Positions 18,193 to 26,917 of a stretch of DNA of 64,000 nucleotides are shown in pieces. Source of the stretch: Candidatus Gastranaerophilales bacterium (GTDB taxonomy: Bacteria; Cyanobacteriota; Vampirovibrionia; Gastranaerophilales; Gastranaerophilaceae); assembly GCA_944323695.1 (NCBI GenBank), contig CALUTI010000008.1, positions 27,931-91,930 of the forward strand, written 5' to 3'. The notes under the pieces are model-generated. The model was not told the DNA's origin and did no database searches. It saw only the letters and a list, made by a program, of their open reading frames with translations. How positions within the stretch are numbered: the stretch's first letter is position 1; each line of letters starts with the position of its first letter. The translations under genes and the position numbers were made by a program.

Positions 18193-18221
18193 TTGACAGT
18201 GAATTATGTTTGTTTTACTAT
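18193..18221 (+). promoter_or_regulatory. Sigma-70 promoter of the S10 ribosomal protein operon
   Basis: TTGACA (18193-18198), a 17-base gap, and TACTAT (18216-18221) make a near-consensus promoter. The predicted leader of about 100 bases contains the hairpin GAAACCC-GCAAA-GGGCTTTC just before rpsJ, a possible site for autogenous control. Confidence 0.75.
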
Positions 18222-18325
18222 CGTTATGCTTGGAGAATAGCCGAAATTTAGTTTTCTTCAAGAAATAGAAACCCCGCAAAGGGCTTTCTGTACGTGTAAC
18301 ACATATAAAACAAAAAGGAATGCAC

Positions 18326-18646
18326 ATGGCAAGTAGTACTAAAAGACAAAGAATCCGCGTTTGTTTGAAAGCATACGACCACAAACTTATCGACGTATCA
18401 TCAGACAAAATCGTAGAAACAGCAAAAAGAACTGACGCAAAAGTAGCCGGTCCGATTCCTTTACCTACAAAAAGACGTATATATTGCGTTCTTAGATCAC
18501 CACACGTTGACAAAAAATCACGTGAACATTTTGAATTAAGAACACACAAACGTATTATAGATATATACGAACCGACTCAACAGACAACTGAAGAGTTAAG
18601 CAGATTAGATTTACCGGCTGGTGTAGATATCGAAGTTAAATTATAA
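18326..18646 (+). CDS. rpsJ: 30S ribosomal protein S10
   Basis: S10 is part of the 30S head and of the NusB antitermination complex. The 106-residue product has the family core [44 protein letters not shown] (in two blocks) and a conserved C-terminal [12 protein letters not shown]. The ATG at 18326 is chosen because AAAAAGGA lies seven bases upstream. An ATG two codons earlier overlaps it. No tuf, fus or rpsL precede it, so the str operon is elsewhere. Confidence 0.97.
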   Translation: MASSTKRQRIRVCLKAYDHKLIDVSSDKIVETAKRTDAKVAGPIPLPTKRRIYCVLRSPHVDKKSREHFELRTHKRIIDIYEPTQQTTEELSRLDLPAGVDIEVKL

Positions 18647-18847
18647 ACACAGGCAGGAAAAAGCTTCATTGAAAATTTAATAGCATTATGCATATATAAT
18701 GTGAACTGCGACTTCCTAGAGAAGGATGTGAGGTGAAAGCCCTCAAAGGTAAAGAAAGACGAACGTAGCGCTCGCAAGAGAAAATGCAAACCCGAAACGG
18801 GGCGGAAAGTGTCCGCACCAAGTAAGGCGAGCAGGAAAGGTAAAAAT
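18647..18847 (+). other. Structured 200-base spacer between rpsJ and rplC
   Basis: No reading frame is supported. Several hairpins are visible: CATTAT/ATAATG around 18681-18700, GAGG/CCTC after 18730, CCCG-AAA-CGGG and CGGA-AAGTG-TCCG after 18790. It is richer in G and C than the flanking genes. It may be an RNA control element or part of a repeat family. Confidence 0.5.
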
Positions 18848-19483
18848 ATGACACTAGGTGTAATAGGAAAGAAAGTCGGAATGACTCAAATCTTCGACGA
18901 AAACGGTTTGGCAATACCTGTCACCGTAATTAAAGTTGATGAAACTGTAGTTACTCAGGTTAAAACTGAAGAAACTGACGGTTACAACGCAATTCAAGTC
19001 GGAACAATTTCAGCAAAAGAAAAACACTTAACAAAAGCTGAAATGGGTCATTTCAAAAAGAACGGTTTAAATAACTACAGACACTTGCAGGAATTCAGAG
19101 TAGATAACCCGCAAGACTACAAAGTAGGCGATAAAATTGAATTATCCGTTCTCGATAACGTAGAAAAAGTTGATGTAACCGGAAAATCAATAGGAAAAGG
19201 GTTCCAGGGAACAGTAAAAAGATGGAACTTCGGCAGAGGACCAATGGGTCACGGTTCAAAAAACCACAGAGAACCAGGTTCAATCGGTGCAGGTACAACA
19301 CCGTCCCGTGTTATTAAAGGCAAAAGAATGGCAGGAAACATGGGCAACGAAAGAGTTACAATTACTAAATTAAAATTAGTAAGAGTAGACGCAGCAAACA
19401 ACTTAATTTTAATCAAAGGTTCAGTACCGGGCTGCGAAGGAAGATTGGTAACAATTGTTCCGACAAGAACTAAGTGGAACTAA
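18848..19483 (+). CDS. rplC: 50S ribosomal protein L3
   Basis: L3 binds near the peptidyl transferase centre. The 211-residue product begins TLGVIGKKVGMTQIF. It contains the conserved loop GKGFQGTVKRWNFGRGPMGHG with SKNHREPGSIG, and KRMAGNMGNERVT. The ATG at 18848 matches the family start. An upstream in-frame ATG at 18809 falls in the structured spacer and is rejected. It is followed by another long spacer before rplD. Confidence 0.98.
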   Translation: MTLGVIGKKVGMTQIFDENGLAIPVTVIKVDETVVTQVKTEETDGYNAIQVGTISAKEKHLTKAEMGHFKKNGLNNYRHLQEFRVDNPQDYKVGDKIELSVLDNVEKVDVTGKSIGKGFQGTVKRWNFGRGPMGHGSKNHREPGSIGAGTTPSRVIKGKRMAGNMGNERVTITKLKLVRVDAANNLILIKGSVPGCEGRLVTIVPTRTKWN

Positions 19484-19670
19484 CGGATTTTGTGCGTGGG
19501 CGCGAGCGACATCCAGCCCGAAGCAACGACGACAATGAATGAGCATCTTGTCCGAGTTAAACAATAATCCAAGAGCTACAAACAGACAAGTTTAAAAAAT
19601 CCCGAGTTGCCATATAAAACGGAATATCCGAAAGGGGTAACAGGCACAATAAAAGAAAAGGAAAACAAAA
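19484..19670 (+). other. Structured 187-base spacer between rplC and rplD
   Basis: This spacer contains GGGC...GCCC pairing around 19497-19522 and other GC-rich segments, and ends with an AAAGGAAAA ribosome site for rplD. In most bacteria these two genes are almost adjacent, so the length is unusual. Confidence 0.5.
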
Positions 19671-20297
19671 ATGTCAAAAGAAATATTAAGCACAAACGGA
19701 GAAAAATTAGGCGAAATCACTTTGAATAAAGAAGTATTCGGAGTAGAACCCAATTTACACGTAATGCACTTAGCATTAAGAAGACAATTAAACAATGCAC
19801 GTCAAGGCTCAGCTTGCACAAAAACAAGAGCTGAAGTATCAGGCGGCGGCAGAAAACCATGGAAACAAAAAGGTACAGGCCGCGCAAGAGCAGGATCTTT
19901 AAGATCACCATTATTTGCAGGCGGCGGCGTAATTTTTGGACCAAAACCAAGAGATTACGGCTTCTCAATGCCTCAAAAAGCAAGAAAACTTGCTTTGAAA
20001 TCAGCATTGTCAGCAAAAGAATCTCAATTGGTTGTTGTTAAAGATTTCTCAACAATCACAGAACCAAAAACAAAATTGATGGTTAGTGCATTAAAATCTT
20101 TAAAAGTAAGCGGTAAAACATTAATCGTTGCAGATGCAAAAGCTGATGAAAACAAAAATCTTGAATTGTCAGCAAGAAACATCCCGAGCGTAAAAATCAT
20201 TTTACCGTCAAACTTAAACGTAAAAGACTTATTGGAAGCTGATTTCGTTGTAATGACAGAATCTGCTGTAAATGAAATAACTGAAAGGTTACAATAA
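19671..20297 (+). CDS. rplD: 50S ribosomal protein L4
   Basis: L4 lines the exit tunnel and represses the S10 operon in some bacteria. The 208-residue product has the tunnel loop RQGSACTKTRAEVSGGGRKPW followed by KQKGTGRARAGSLRSPLFAGGG, and the C-terminal alpha/beta domain (SGKTLIVADAKADENK). It shares its last base with the rplW start region (ATAATGA overlap), so rplD and rplW are coupled. Confidence 0.98.
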   Translation: MSKEILSTNGEKLGEITLNKEVFGVEPNLHVMHLALRRQLNNARQGSACTKTRAEVSGGGRKPWKQKGTGRARAGSLRSPLFAGGGVIFGPKPRDYGFSMPQKARKLALKSALSAKESQLVVVKDFSTITEPKTKLMVSALKSLKVSGKTLIVADAKADENKNLELSARNIPSVKIILPSNLNVKDLLEADFVVMTESAVNEITERLQ

Positions 20298-20605
20298 TGA
20301 GTAAAGAAAGAACAAACACAGAAAAGTTATACGACGTAATCAAAAAACCTTTGATTACTGAAAAATCAGTAGGTGCAACAACTATGGGTCAATATACTTT
20401 TGAAGTAAACAAAGACGCAACAAAAGTTGAAATTGCACAAGCAGTAGAATTAGCTTTTCCTGGAAGAAAAGTTAAAAAAGTAAGAACAGTTTATATGCCG
20501 TCACATTCAAAAAGAATGGGCTACAAATTCGGCAGAACGGACAGTTCTAAAAAAGCCATCGTAACAATCGAAGGCGATCCGATTGAAGAACTCGTCGGAG
20601 CATAA
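20297..20605 (+). CDS. rplW: 50S ribosomal protein L23
   Basis: L23 sits at the tunnel exit and docks SRP and trigger factor. The 102-residue product has VIKKPLITEKSVG, YTFEVNKDATKVEIAQAVE and the VRTVYMP segment. The start overlaps the end of rplD. A 139-base spacer separates it from rplB. Confidence 0.97.
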   Translation: MSKERTNTEKLYDVIKKPLITEKSVGATTMGQYTFEVNKDATKVEIAQAVELAFPGRKVKKVRTVYMPSHSKRMGYKFGRTDSSKKAIVTIEGDPIEELVGA

Positions 20606-20744
20606 TTCCACCCTCACCAAGGGATGAACATTTGACGAAATTATAAGTCTAAGTGTTCAGGGTAAGGGGTAACCTTTACCAATATATAGGGGCGAAAGGC
20701 ATAAGTCCCAAACAGTACAAAGCCAATAAAAGGAGAAAATAAAA
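20606..20744 (+). other. Structured 139-base spacer between rplW and rplB
   Basis: No supported reading frame. ACCCTCACC...GGTAAGGGGT and GTAAGGGGTAACCTTTAC give GC-rich pairing, then an AAAGGAGAAA ribosome site for rplB. Confidence 0.45.
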
Positions 20745-21572
20745 ATGGCAATAAGAAAAATCAATCCGACATCTCCGGGACAAAGAGGTATGACAAAGAG
20801 TGATTATCAAGAAATCACTTCAACAACTCCTGAAAAATCATTGCTAAAATCATTGAAAAAAACAGCAGGAAGAAATAACACCGGTAGAATTACGTGTCGT
20901 CACAAAGGCGGCGGTGTAAAAAGAGCATACCGTGTAATAGATTTCAAACGTGAAAAATTCGGCGTACCGGCAACAGTAAAAACTATTGAGTACGATCCGA
21001 ACAGAAACGTAAGAATTTCATTAGTATACTACGCAGATGGTGAAAAAAGATATATTTTGACACCGGAAGGCTTAAACGTAGGTGACGTAATTGTATCAGG
21101 TCCTGAAGCACCGGTACAAACAGGTAACGCACTTCCGTTAGAATTAATCCCGTTAGGTACAATAGTTCATAATATAGAATTAACACCGGGACGCGGCGGC
21201 GTGATGGTAAGATCAGCAGGTAACGCAGCACAGGTTATGGCAAAAGAAGGTAACTACGTTACAATCAAACTTCCTTCATCAGAAATGAGAATGGTAAGAA
21301 AAGAATGTATGGCAACAATAGGAACCTTGGGAAATGCCGAATTCAAAAACCTTTCAATCGGTAAAGCCGGCAGAAAACGTTACCTTGGCATCAGACCAAC
21401 AGTCCGCGGTGTAACGATGAACCCATGCGATCACCCTCACGGTGGTGGTGAAGGTAAAACAGGTCCGGGCGGACACCCGAAAACACCTTGGGGTAAACCG
21501 GCACTTGGTCATAAGACCAGAAAAGTAGGAAAAGCTTCTGATAAACTAATAGTTAGAAGAAGAAAGAAATAG
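20745..21572 (+). CDS. rplB: 50S ribosomal protein L2
   Basis: L2 is needed for subunit association and peptidyl transfer. The 275-residue product has the RNA-binding start ([14 protein letters not shown]), [21 protein letters not shown], and the functional C-terminal loop [20 protein letters not shown] carrying the critical His. A 165-base spacer follows before rpsS. Confidence 0.98.
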   Translation: MAIRKINPTSPGQRGMTKSDYQEITSTTPEKSLLKSLKKTAGRNNTGRITCRHKGGGVKRAYRVIDFKREKFGVPATVKTIEYDPNRNVRISLVYYADGEKRYILTPEGLNVGDVIVSGPEAPVQTGNALPLELIPLGTIVHNIELTPGRGGVMVRSAGNAAQVMAKEGNYVTIKLPSSEMRMVRKECMATIGTLGNAEFKNLSIGKAGRKRYLGIRPTVRGVTMNPCDHPHGGGEGKTGPGGHPKTPWGKPALGHKTRKVGKASDKLIVRRRKK

Positions 21573-21737
21573 GCGTAAGCCGGAGTTGAGCCGGTGTCGG
21601 CACACGACAGTGCGACTAGCAGGGCGAAACTCAACGATACCGCCGTTGTGAATGGAGCGGCAGCGAAATGAACGAAGCAATCTTTGATTGCACAGGCGGA
21701 AAAATAAATATACTCAAACAAATTAAAGGAGAAATTA
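21573..21737 (+). other. Structured 165-base spacer between rplB and rpsS
   Basis: GC-rich, with GAGTTGAGCCGG, GTGTCGGCACACGACA and GAAACTCAAC segments able to pair (GAGTT with AACTC across about 50 bases). No gene is supported. It ends with an AAAGGAGAAA site for rpsS. Confidence 0.45.
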
Positions 21738-22019
21738 ATGGCACGTTCATTAAAAAAAGGTCCATACGTAGAACAAGCTCTACAGACAAAAATCGAAAAA
21801 ATGAATGCAAACTCTGAACATAAAGTTATAAAAACTTGGTCAAGAGCATCAATGATTATACCTGATATGTTGGGTCACACAATTGCAGTTCATAACGGCA
21901 AAACTCACGTACCCGTATATGTAACTGAACAAATGATCGGACATAAATTAGGTGAATTTGCACCGACAAGAATGTTTAGAGGACACGCAGGTTCTGATAA
22001 AACCGCAAAAAGAAAATAA
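21738..22019 (+). CDS. rpsS: 30S ribosomal protein S19
   Basis: S19 is a head protein near the A-site finger. The 93-residue product has [32 protein letters not shown] and [16 protein letters not shown], all conserved. It lies 12 bases before rplV with a good AAGGAAA site. Confidence 0.98.
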   Translation: MARSLKKGPYVEQALQTKIEKMNANSEHKVIKTWSRASMIIPDMLGHTIAVHNGKTHVPVYVTEQMIGHKLGEFAPTRMFRGHAGSDKTAKRK

Positions 22020-22031
22020 AGGAAAATAAAA

Positions 22032-22367
22032 ATGGAAGCAAAATCAAGACAAACAGATATCAAAATGACAGCAAGAAAACTTCGCAGAGTAATCAACGAA
22101 GTACGTGGAAAAGCTGTTAAAGATGCTCAAGATATGTTACGTTTTATGCCTTACTTTGCAGCAAGAGTGGTAGAAAAGAACTTGAAAGCCGCAGTTGCAA
22201 ATGCACAGGAAAAATACGGCGTAGGAGCAGAGAACTTAAAGATTTCTGAAATCTATGCAGATGAAAGCGTTACATATAAAAGAGGTAAACCAAGAGCGCA
22301 AGGTCGTATCTACAAAAGACTAAAACGTACATCACACCTTACATTAAAAGTTAGTGATAATAATTAA
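22032..22367 (+). CDS. rplV: 50S ribosomal protein L22
   Basis: L22 lines the exit tunnel. The 111-residue product has ARKLRRVINEVRGKAVKDAQ, LKAAVANAQEKYG and the tunnel beta hairpin PRAQGRIYKRLKRTSHLT. It is short but complete for the family. Confidence 0.97.
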   Translation: MEAKSRQTDIKMTARKLRRVINEVRGKAVKDAQDMLRFMPYFAARVVEKNLKAAVANAQEKYGVGAENLKISEIYADESVTYKRGKPRAQGRIYKRLKRTSHLTLKVSDNN

Positions 22368-22383
22368 GTAAAAGGAATAAAAA

Positions 22384-23106
22384 ATGGGACAAAAAACACA
22401 TCCAACCGGATTTAGAGTAGGAATCATTCAACCTTGGGTAAGCACATGGTTTGCAAAGGTTAAAGACTACGGTGAATTTGTAGCAGAAGATGCTAAAATC
22501 AGAAAATTCATAAAGAAAAAATTATACGCAGCAGGGATTTCTAAAATATTAATAGCAAGAAAAGCCCAAAATACAACCGTAACAGTTGTAACCGCAAAAC
22601 CGGGTATCGTAGTAGGCCGCGGCGGACAGGGTATTGAAGAATTAAAACAAGATGTAACAAAATATCTTGGAAAACCTGTAGTAATCAACGTAGTAGAAGT
22701 AGCAAGAATTGACGCAGATGCTCAATTGGTAGCGGAAGCAATTGCACAACAGCTTGAAAAACGTGTAGCATTCAGACGTGCAATGAAACAAGCAATGCAA
22801 AGAACAATGAGAGCAGGCGTTCAAGGTATAAAAGTTATGGTATCAGGCCGTTTGGGCGGAGCAGAAATTGCACGTTCAGAATGGGCAAAAGAAGGCAGAA
22901 TTCCTCTTCAAACATTACGCGCAGACGTAGATTACGGATTTACCGAAGCAGATACCATAATGGGTAAAATCGGTGTTAAGGTATGGATTTTCAAAGGCAA
23001 CTTGATGCCTGGTGAAAAAGCAGACCAAAACATTAAAGCAAAAACCGGCAAAGGCGACGAAAAAGGTATGAGACGCCCGAGACGTAAGGCAATAGAAACT
23101 GAATAA
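22384..23106 (+). CDS. rpsC: 30S ribosomal protein S3
   Basis: S3 is part of the mRNA entry helicase. The 240-residue product has the N-terminal [13 protein letters not shown], the KH domain with [20 protein letters not shown], and the C-terminal [20 protein letters not shown] and [13 protein letters not shown]. It is followed by rplP after 19 bases. Confidence 0.98.
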   Translation: MGQKTHPTGFRVGIIQPWVSTWFAKVKDYGEFVAEDAKIRKFIKKKLYAAGISKILIARKAQNTTVTVVTAKPGIVVGRGGQGIEELKQDVTKYLGKPVVINVVEVARIDADAQLVAEAIAQQLEKRVAFRRAMKQAMQRTMRAGVQGIKVMVSGRLGGAEIARSEWAKEGRIPLQTLRADVDYGFTEADTIMGKIGVKVWIFKGNLMPGEKADQNIKAKTGKGDEKGMRRPRRKAIETE

Positions 23107-23125
23107 AATATAGGAGCAAATAATA

Positions 23126-23545
23126 ATGTTACAGCCTAAAAAAACAAAATACCGCAAAATGATGAAAGGCAGAATGAAAGGTACCGAAACAAGAGGCACA
23201 AAACTTGAATTCGGCGGCTATGCACTTCAAGCCTTAGAACCGGGCTGGATAACCAGCAGACAAATCGAGGCAGCACGTCGTGCAATGACTCGTGAAATCA
23301 AACGTGGCGGTAACGTTTGGATAAAAATATTCCCGGATAAACCTATTACAGCAAAACCTGCCGAAACTCGTATGGGTTCAGGTAAAGGTAACTTGGAATA
23401 CTGGGTAGCGGTTGTAAAACCGAACAGAATACTTTTTGAACTTGATTATTTTGATAGAAACGTTGCAGTTCATGCATTGGAATTAGCTGCACAAAAACTT
23501 CCTATCAAAGTTAAAGTTGTAGAAAAAGCTAAAATTGAAGCTTAA
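23126..23545 (+). CDS. rplP: 50S ribosomal protein L16
   Basis: L16 contacts the A-site tRNA elbow. The 139-residue product has [39 protein letters not shown] and [16 protein letters not shown]. Order and spacing with rpsC and rpmC are standard. Confidence 0.98.
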   Translation: MLQPKKTKYRKMMKGRMKGTETRGTKLEFGGYALQALEPGWITSRQIEAARRAMTREIKRGGNVWIKIFPDKPITAKPAETRMGSGKGNLEYWVAVVKPNRILFELDYFDRNVAVHALELAAQKLPIKVKVVEKAKIEA

Positions 23546-23562
23546 GAAAAGGAAAAATAACA

Positions 23563-23754
23563 ATGAAATTAAGTGAAATGCGAGAAAAAACAATTGATGA
23601 GCTGCAAAATCAAATTGTTGATTGGAAGAAAGATTTGTTCAACTACAGATTACAACTTTCAACACACAAATTGGAAAACACAGCATTGATTTCCAAAACA
23701 AAAAGATTAATAGCTCAGGCAAAAACAGTGATAAAAGAAAAAGCAGCAGTGTAA
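23563..23754 (+). CDS. rpmC: 50S ribosomal protein L29
   Basis: L29 sits beside L23 at the tunnel exit. The 63-residue product starts MKLSEMREKTIDELQNQIVD, then WKKDLFNYRLQLSTHKLEN and the terminal helix with KRLIAQAKTVIKEK. It has normal length for the family. Confidence 0.95.
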   Translation: MKLSEMREKTIDELQNQIVDWKKDLFNYRLQLSTHKLENTALISKTKRLIAQAKTVIKEKAAV

Positions 23755-23775
23755 TTGCTTTTAAAGGAGAAACAA

Positions 23776-24021
23776 ATGCCTAAAAAAGAAAAACAAGGAA
23801 TGGTAATCAGCAATAAAATGGATAAAACAGTTGTCGTAAAAGTAGCTGATTATGAACCACATCCGAAATACAAAAAGATTATAGAATCAAACAAAAACTA
23901 TAAAGCACACGATGCAGAAAATGTCTGCAACGAAGGCGATATCGTAAGAATTGTGGAATCAAAACCGATTTCAGGCGACAAACGCTGGGTAGTGGCAGAA
24001 GTAGTAGAAAAAGCACGTTAA
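23776..24021 (+). CDS. rpsQ: 30S ribosomal protein S17
   Basis: S17 binds the 5' domain of 16S rRNA. The 81-residue product has MVISNKMDKTVVVKVADYEP, HPKYKKII, and the NEGDIVRIVESKPISGDKRW core. The ATG at 23776 is chosen because AAAGGAG lies just upstream. The frame is open seven codons further but without a ribosome site. Confidence 0.97.
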   Translation: MPKKEKQGMVISNKMDKTVVVKVADYEPHPKYKKIIESNKNYKAHDAENVCNEGDIVRIVESKPISGDKRWVVAEVVEKAR

Positions 24022-24084
24022 TGTGCGCGGACATCATTACAAAGCTAATGCGCTGTCAAAAGTAAATGATAAAGGAAAAGAAAA

Positions 24085-24453
24085 ATGATACAACAAGAAA
24101 CAAGACTAGAAGTAGCAGATAACACAGGTGCAAAAGAACTTTTGTGTATCCGTGTTATGGGAAGCTCAAACAAGAAATTTGCAGCAGTAGGTGACGAAAT
24201 TGTTGCTACAGTAAAAGATGCAACCCCGAATATGGCTGTAAAAAAATCAGAAGTTGTAAGAGCTGTTGTAGTAAGAACCAAAGCTGATATCAAACGTAAC
24301 GACGGATCAGTAATCAGATTTGACGAAAATGCGGCAGTAATTATCAATAAAGACGGAAACCCGAGAGGAACTCGTGTATTCGGACCGGTAGCCAGAGAAT
24401 TAAGAGACAAAGGCTATATGAAAATAGTTTCATTGGCACCGGAAGTAATTTAA
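24085..24453 (+). CDS. rplN: 50S ribosomal protein L14
   Basis: L14 forms an intersubunit bridge. The 122-residue product has [34 protein letters not shown], and [20 protein letters not shown], ending SLAPEVI. It is canonical in length and sequence. Confidence 0.98.
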   Translation: MIQQETRLEVADNTGAKELLCIRVMGSSNKKFAAVGDEIVATVKDATPNMAVKKSEVVRAVVVRTKADIKRNDGSVIRFDENAAVIINKDGNPRGTRVFGPVARELRDKGYMKIVSLAPEVI

Positions 24454-24498
24454 CATGTAATAGACCGTAAGGTCAGTCCATGAAACAGGAGAATAAAA

Positions 24499-24837
24499 AT
24501 GACAGACAAGAATAAAAAATCCTTGCATGTAAAAACCGGTGACAGAGTCATCGTAATAGCAGGAAAAGACAAAGGAAAAACAGGTAACGTAAAAAAAGCG
24601 TATCCTGCAGAAGGTAAAGTATCTGTAGAAGGCGCAAACATGGTTACCAAAGCACAAAAGCCGATGCCGGCAGCCGGAATTCAAGGCGGCTTGGTAAAAC
24701 TTGAAGCACCTATGGATGCGTCAAAAGTTATGGTAGTTTGCCCGGCTTGTGAAAAACCGACCAGAATCAAACACAGCGTCATCGACGGTAAAAAAGTTCG
24801 TGTTTGCAAAAAATGTGGTGAACAGTTAGATGTGTAG
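24499..24837 (+). CDS. rplX: 50S ribosomal protein L24
   Basis: L24 initiates 50S assembly. The 112-residue product has the KOW motif (GDRVIVIAGKDKGKTGNVKK) and PAAGIQGGLVKLEAPMDASK. It ends with a zinc-ribbon-like CPACEKPTR...CKKCGEQ tail, which occurs in L24 of many bacteria. Confidence 0.97.
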   Translation: MTDKNKKSLHVKTGDRVIVIAGKDKGKTGNVKKAYPAEGKVSVEGANMVTKAQKPMPAAGIQGGLVKLEAPMDASKVMVVCPACEKPTRIKHSVIDGKKVRVCKKCGEQLDV

Positions 24838-24980
24838 CGCGAGCGAGCTGAGGGCGCCGACTTTGTGGAGTTGGCTTGCGAAGCAACCAGACAAAGTCAA
24901 GACCCGTTAACAGCGAGCGAGTAAGATAACCACCTTACAAGTCACTCGGCGTCAATCATCTTAAGATAAGGAAAAGAAAA
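24838..24980 (+). other. Structured 143-base spacer between rplX and rplE
   Basis: A strong stem pairs GACTTTGT (24859-24866) with ACAAAGTC (24891-24898). An inner TTGGCTT-GCG-AAGCAA arm makes a long hairpin. GCGAGCGAG occurs on both sides. No reading frame is supported. Such a spacer inside the spc operon is unusual. Confidence 0.55.
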
Positions 24981-25532
24981 ATGACAACAAAAACTGAAAG
25001 CTTAAAGAAAAAATACGAAAACGAAGTAAAATCAGCATTAAAAGAAAAATTTGGCTACAAAAATGAACACCAAATCCCAAGACTACACAAAATAGTTTTG
25101 AACATGGGTGTTGGTGAAGCTTCACACAACTCAAAAATAGCTGAATCAATTGAAGCACAATTAACAAAAATAGCAGGTCAAAAAGCAGTTGTAACAAAAG
25201 CAAAAAAATCAATTGCGTCTTATAAATTAAGAGAAGGAATGCCTGTAGGTGCAATGGTAACCTTGCGCGGCGAAAGAATGTATGACTTCTTGCAGAAATT
25301 AATCTGCGTAGTATTGCCAAGAATCCGTGACTTTAGAGGCGTAAGCGCTAAAAGTTTTGACGGCCGCGGCAACTACACATTAGGATTGAAAGAACAAGCA
25401 TTGTTCCCTGAAATCACATATGAAGAAGTTGATTTGGTAAAAGGTATGAACGTATCAGTAATCACAACAGCGGAAACTGATGACGAAGCCAGAGAATTGT
25501 TAAGATTACTCGGTATGCCTTTCAAAAAGTAA
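24981..25532 (+). CDS. rplE: 50S ribosomal protein L5
   Basis: L5 binds 5S rRNA. The 183-residue product has [60 protein letters not shown] and the C-terminal [20 protein letters not shown]. It is standard in length. Confidence 0.98.
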   Translation: MTTKTESLKKKYENEVKSALKEKFGYKNEHQIPRLHKIVLNMGVGEASHNSKIAESIEAQLTKIAGQKAVVTKAKKSIASYKLREGMPVGAMVTLRGERMYDFLQKLICVVLPRIRDFRGVSAKSFDGRGNYTLGLKEQALFPEITYEEVDLVKGMNVSVITTAETDDEARELLRLLGMPFKK

Positions 25533-25588
25533 GATAGCTGTCAGCGAGCGTGCGAGCTTTACAGATATCTTAAACTTGTTTCAGGATC
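25531..25588 (+). repeat. Composite repeat after rplE: 41-base inverted repeat plus half palindrome
   Basis: AAGATAGCTGT and ACAGATATCTT pair across CAGCGAGCGTGCGAGCTTT-like sequence (25531-25571). AAACTTGTTTCAGGAT (25573-25588), half of the ATCCTGAA palindrome, follows at once. The same two-part unit begins on the rplF stop codon at 27456. Confidence 0.7.
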
Positions 25589-25650
25589 TATGGACAAAGC
25601 CTGATAATTGAACTAGAATATAATTACAAAAGAACATAAAGGAGAAATTC

Positions 25651-25857
25651 ATGGCTAAAAAAGCGATGATAAACAAAGAAGAAAAAAGAAGAATGCTTGC
25701 TGCACAGGGCAAATACCCGACAGTAAGACTTCATAACAGATGCAGCATATGCGGAAGACCTCACGGGTTCCACAGAGATTTCGGCTTATGCAGAATTTGT
25801 TTAAGAAAAATGGCACACCAAGGTTTGTTACCGGGTGTTACAAAAGCAAGCTGGTAA
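25651..25857 (+). CDS. rpsN: 30S ribosomal protein S14, zinc-binding type
   Basis: S14 sits in the 30S head. The 68-residue product carries the zinc ribbon [20 protein letters not shown] and the family end [11 protein letters not shown], so it is the C+ (type Z) form, slightly longer than the usual 61 residues at its N-terminus. It is followed by a strong terminator and then an opposite-strand gene. The ribosomal operon is therefore broken after rpsN. Confidence 0.96.
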   Translation: MAKKAMINKEEKRRMLAAQGKYPTVRLHNRCSICGRPHGFHRDFGLCRICLRKMAHQGLLPGVTKASW

Positions 25858-25865
25858 TCTTTCAC

Positions 25866-25894
25866 AAAAAAGCACCCAAAAGGGTGCTTTTTTT
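25866..25894 (+). terminator. Rho-independent terminator after rpsN
   Basis: The stem AAAAGCACCC-AAAA-GGGTGCTTTTTT ends the rpsJ-rpsN transcript. rpsH and beyond then need another promoter. Confidence 0.9.
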
Positions 25895-25914
25895 AATATT
25901 GAAATAAAGTTAAT

Positions 25915-26214
25915 TTATCCTATTTTATCAAATTTTTGCCCAACTTTTGACATGCTTTCTTCAAACATAGCCTCTTGATTTTCCGGGATATTGAATACTA
26001 CATTAAAAGGAGCGGATTTATCTTTATTATAAAGTCCATTGTAAAAATCAGCCAATTTTTTTGAGACTTCTTCACCATTATATGCATAACCGCAGGCGAC
26101 ACCAAGCATATAATCACGTTTTAAACAAGCATCCTGATTAGGCATAGCCTGATTTGCGTTAAGCTGATATTTTCCGGCAAAGTTAAGATTTGAGTTAATT
26201 TCATTACATTTCAT
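25915..26214 (-). CDS. Small hypothetical protein with N-terminal NFAG motif, antisense within the ribosomal cluster
   Basis: No known family is recognised. The 99-residue product begins MKCNEINSNLNFAGKYQLNA, with the NFAG element at residues 11-14. It contains a helix pair and ends KVGQKFDKIG. The ATG has AAAGGTGGT upstream, a good ribosome site. It lies between rpsN and rpsH in the reverse direction, where other bacteria have no gene. The NFAG element parallels NFGS, TFGE and SFGK in other proteins of the window. Confidence 0.65.
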   Translation of the reverse strand: MKCNEINSNLNFAGKYQLNANQAMPNQDACLKRDYMLGVACGYAYNGEEVSKKLADFYNGLYNKDKSAPFNVVFNIPENQEAMFEESMSKVGQKFDKIG

Positions 26215-26450
26215 TGCACTACCACCTTTCTTGTTTTACTAAAAACACCTGCATAAAATTAATTGCCAAAAAATTCATTTTATGTAACATGTCTAAACAA
26301 ATTACTTGTAAAATAAAAAAGTTTATAATAAAATAAATACGTTGACTGCCGAAAGACGCTTTAGAATGAGCAACAATTAATTCGGTAAGAACGGGTAGAA
26401 GGAGCCATAAGTAAAGCCGTATGGTTTCCGCAAACAGAAAAGGAATAACT
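26215..26450 (+). other. Upstream region of rpsH with candidate promoter and leader
   Basis: A TATAAT at 26324-26329 lacks a good -35 but is well placed to restart transcription of rpsH-rplF-rplR after the rpsN terminator. The leader from about 26336 is GC-richer and could fold (GCCGAAAGACGC and GGGTAGAAGGAGCC regions). The promoter is weakly supported. Confidence 0.4.
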
Positions 26451-26846
26451 ATGAACACAGATCCTATAGCAGATATGCTAACAAGAATCAGAAACGCAAG
26501 CCTTGTTTCACACGAAACAGTTTCTATGCCTTCATCAAAATTGAAAGCAGAATTGGCTAAATTATTAAAATCAGAAGGTTTCATCACAGATTACGAAGTA
26601 AAAGAAGAAGGAAAATTCAAAGTTCTTACAATTACTTTAAAATATGATGAAAAACACAAACCTGTAATTACAAAACTTGAAAGAGTTTCAAAACCCGGTT
26701 TAAGAAACTATTCAAAAGCTAAAAACTTACCGCAGGTATTGGGCGGTATGGGTGTAGCAATTGTATCAACAAGCAAAGGTTTGTTGACAGACAGAAAAGC
26801 CCGCAAAGAAAACGTTGGCGGCGAAGTTCTTTGCTACATTTATTAA
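26451..26846 (+). CDS. rpsH: 30S ribosomal protein S8
   Basis: S8 is a primary 16S binder and, in E. coli, represses the spc operon. The 131-residue product has [28 protein letters not shown], and the C-terminal [20 protein letters not shown] then GGEVLCYIY. The ATG at 26451 matches the family and has AAAAGGAAT upstream. An open frame ten codons earlier is rejected. Confidence 0.98.
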   Translation: MNTDPIADMLTRIRNASLVSHETVSMPSSKLKAELAKLLKSEGFITDYEVKEEGKFKVLTITLKYDEKHKPVITKLERVSKPGLRNYSKAKNLPQVLGGMGVAIVSTSKGLLTDRKARKENVGGEVLCYIY

Positions 26847-26917
26847 TGAAATTTATCAGACATAATTGGTAGAAAAGTCTGATAATTAGTAGAAATATAC
26901 CAAAAGGAGAAATTAAA

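Noticed and set aside
18187..18549. Minus-strand frame over the rpsJ promoter and gene
   Set aside because: It is antisense to rpsJ, Cys-rich in a random way, and overlaps a strong promoter.
18647..24980. Introns or inserted genes in the ribosomal spacers
   Set aside because: No group I or II intron core motifs, no open frames with support, and each spacer ends in a normal ribosome site outside any coding sequence.
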